Below are positions 63,012-64,000 of a stretch of 64,000 nucleotides of DNA, piece after piece. The translations under genes were made by a program, and so were the position numbers. The first letter of the stretch is position 1, and each line of letters begins with the position of its first letter. Below the pieces are notes generated by a model that was given only the letters and a program-made list of their open reading frames with translations, had not been told where the DNA came from and made no database searches. This DNA comes from Oceaniferula flava (lineage in GTDB: Bacteria; Verrucomicrobiota; Verrucomicrobiia; Verrucomicrobiales; Akkermansiaceae). Location of the stretch: NCBI RefSeq assembly GCF_016811075.1, contig NZ_JAFBGL010000008.1:124001-188000 (forward strand), in the 5' to 3' direction.

Positions 63012-63737
63012 ATGAATCATCAACCGCCTGTTTGGACTTTTCTCCCCGGATTACACGGCTCTTCGGAGCTGTTCGCCGGCGTTCAAGCGATGGTCCCTTC
63101 CGGCGTGGACTCCGAGTGGGTCGAACTCCCAAGCGCAGGCGATCAGCATTATGCACAGCTCAGCCAATGGCTCGACGAGCATCTGGCCTCCGGCCGACCT
63201 CGCCTGCTCATCGCGGAGTCGTTCAGTGCCCCCATCGCACTGCGGCTGGCAGCGAGTCGACCGGAAGAAATCTGCGGCATCGTCCTGGCGGCGGGTTTTT
63301 GTGACGCCCCGGTGAACCCCGGCATCGCCCTCCTGCCACTGCGCCCCCTGTTCATGGTGAAACCACCGAAGGCGGCGCTACGTCACTACCTCATCGGCGA
63401 TGACGCCGGAGAAGAACAAGTCAGCGCCTTGCGCTCCGTGATCAAGAAACTCCCCTCAAGCACTCTGGCCGACCGAGTTCGCACCGTCTTGGAGCTTCAG
63501 GAAAGGGATAACCCGGGCATCCCTGAGATTCCGATGATGCTGCTTCAGGCGCAGAGCGATAACTTGGTGCCTTGGGAGGCGCAGCAGCGCTTGGAAGCCT
63601 GCTACCCTCACGCTCACGTGCACTGGATCGAGTCGCCACACCTGATCCTGCAACGTCATCCGAAACAATGCATGCAGCACATCCGCGACTTTGCTGAGTC
63701 GATCTCCCAAGCGCCGGAAACCACTGCACTGACATAG
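63012..63737 (+). CDS. Alpha/beta-fold hydrolase
   Basis: A 241-residue cytosolic protein from ATG 63012; a GTG one codon earlier is possible. The fold is recognisable by L-P-G-L-H-G-S near residue 11 (oxyanion loop), the nucleophile elbow A-E-S-F-S near 69 with Ser71 (the glycine before the elbow is Ala here), the acid in A-Q-S-D-N-L-V-P-W near 183 and the histidine in S-P-H-L-I-L near 214. A broad family of esterases and related hydrolases, with no clue to the substrate. It is outside the sulfatase operons and lacks a signal peptide. Confidence 0.85.
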   Translation: MNHQPPVWTFLPGLHGSSELFAGVQAMVPSGVDSEWVELPSAGDQHYAQLSQWLDEHLASGRPRLLIAESFSAPIALRLAASRPEEICGIVLAAGFCDAPVNPGIALLPLRPLFMVKPPKAALRHYLIGDDAGEEQVSALRSVIKKLPSSTLADRVRTVLELQERDNPGIPEIPMMLLQAQSDNLVPWEAQQRLEACYPHAHVHWIESPHLILQRHPKQCMQHIRDFAESISQAPETTALT

Positions 63738-63750
63738 ACCGGCAGCGATT

Positions 63751-64000
63751 TTAAGAGATCAACTTGGCCGACACCTTACGGGCTTCGATTTCCCACTCGG
63801 CATCGTGGTAGCCCACCAATAGGCACTGGTAAACATACTCAACCATGAACCTCCAGATGGATCCCACCTGCTGATACTGCCACACATGCACCAGCTCATG
63901 AGCGATCAAGGCTGGGCTCGGCTGGCTCTCGTGAGTGACGTAAATCCCCTGCCCCAGCGTAATTCCGGCGACGTTGCTGATCCAATGAACGCCGCAGCGT
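63751..64000 (-). CDS. HExxH-containing protein, 5' end missing (runs off right edge)
   Basis: An open minus-strand frame of 83 codons enters from the right edge and ends at TAA 63751-63753. It contains the metal-binding motif A-H-E-L-V-H-V-W-Q-Y (HExxH), followed after a W-R-F spacer by Y-H-D-A-E-W-E-I-E-A-R, an E-x-x-x-R segment seen after the third ligand in many small zinc metallopeptidase-like proteins. The N-terminal part is missing, so the signal and full domain are unknown. It converges on the alpha/beta hydrolase with a 13-bp gap. Confidence 0.7.
   Translation of the reverse strand, partial: RCGVHWISNVAGITLGQGIYVTHESQPSPALIAHELVHVWQYQQVGSIWRFMVEYVYQCLLVGYHDAEWEIEARKVSAKLIS

Noticed and set aside
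1-64000. CRISPR arrays, tRNA, rRNA, insertion sequences, prophage
   Set aside because: No regularly spaced repeats, cloverleaf, rRNA core motifs, transposase or integrase were found; the only mobile-type element is the REPIN-like pair.

Overview
The window looks like a chromosome segment of a marine-type member of the Verrucomicrobiota (order Verrucomicrobiales). The pointers are a PVC-type heme-binding CxxCH protein, a dense block of secreted sulfatases, an LPS-type outer membrane (lpxD, Skp/OmpH), a single-chain fused PurL, a b558-type SdhC-SdhA-SdhB complex and moderately high GC with GC-rich third positions. No rRNA, tRNA, insertion sequence, integrase or CRISPR array was found. Lineage is inferred from gene content, not from a marker-gene search.

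Layout. 1-7400: mostly minus strand; a truncated lipoprotein, a TRIC-type membrane protein, an SDR oxidoreductase, lpxD-ompH, mdh, ribF, and a metal-handling pair (12-Cys lipoprotein plus secreted tandem HMA protein). 7620-11369: purL. 11378-15692: a lower-GC two-gene unit, SWIM zinc-finger protein plus a giant HEAT-like protein. 15921-21649: a secreted SGNH-like carbohydrate esterase, then a partial ebo cluster (eboB and eboE) interrupted by a toxin-antitoxin-like pair that is itself split by a REPIN-like palindromic element, then a hairpin-rich leader before an unrecognised gene. 21775-34650: housekeeping (ndk, sdhCAB, hisS, aspS, hemF-like, ftsK, DUF2064). 34668-37318: a two-component system whose sensor has two discoidin-like extracytoplasmic domains. 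37441-62817: a sulfated-polysaccharide degradation locus. 63012-64000: an alpha/beta hydrolase and a truncated HExxH protein.

The polysaccharide locus has eight formylglycine-type sulfatases, one alpha/beta esterase, two paralogous GHL15-like proteins, a beta-propeller glycosidase candidate, a parallel beta-helix protein, a clan GH-D-like TIM-barrel protein with a discoidin-like tail, and a large PVC-type c-type heme protein. Almost all carry signal peptides. It is arranged as two plus-strand operons (37441-49224 and 52097-62817), each ending in a GHL15-like gene, separated by the minus-strand heme protein. The divergent sensor kinase/response regulator is the obvious candidate regulator. No transporter, SusC/D pair or sulfatase-maturing enzyme lies in the window, so uptake and sulfatase activation must be encoded elsewhere. 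The substrate cannot be named from sequence alone; the number and diversity of sulfatases points to a heavily and heterogeneously sulfated glycan.

The most unusual things are the SWIM/HEAT pair, the REPIN-split toxin-antitoxin inside a partial ebo cluster, the structured leader at 20655-20736, lysine-rich tails shared by unrelated secreted enzymes of the locus, and an apparently over-represented CTAACA/TGTTAG hexamer.
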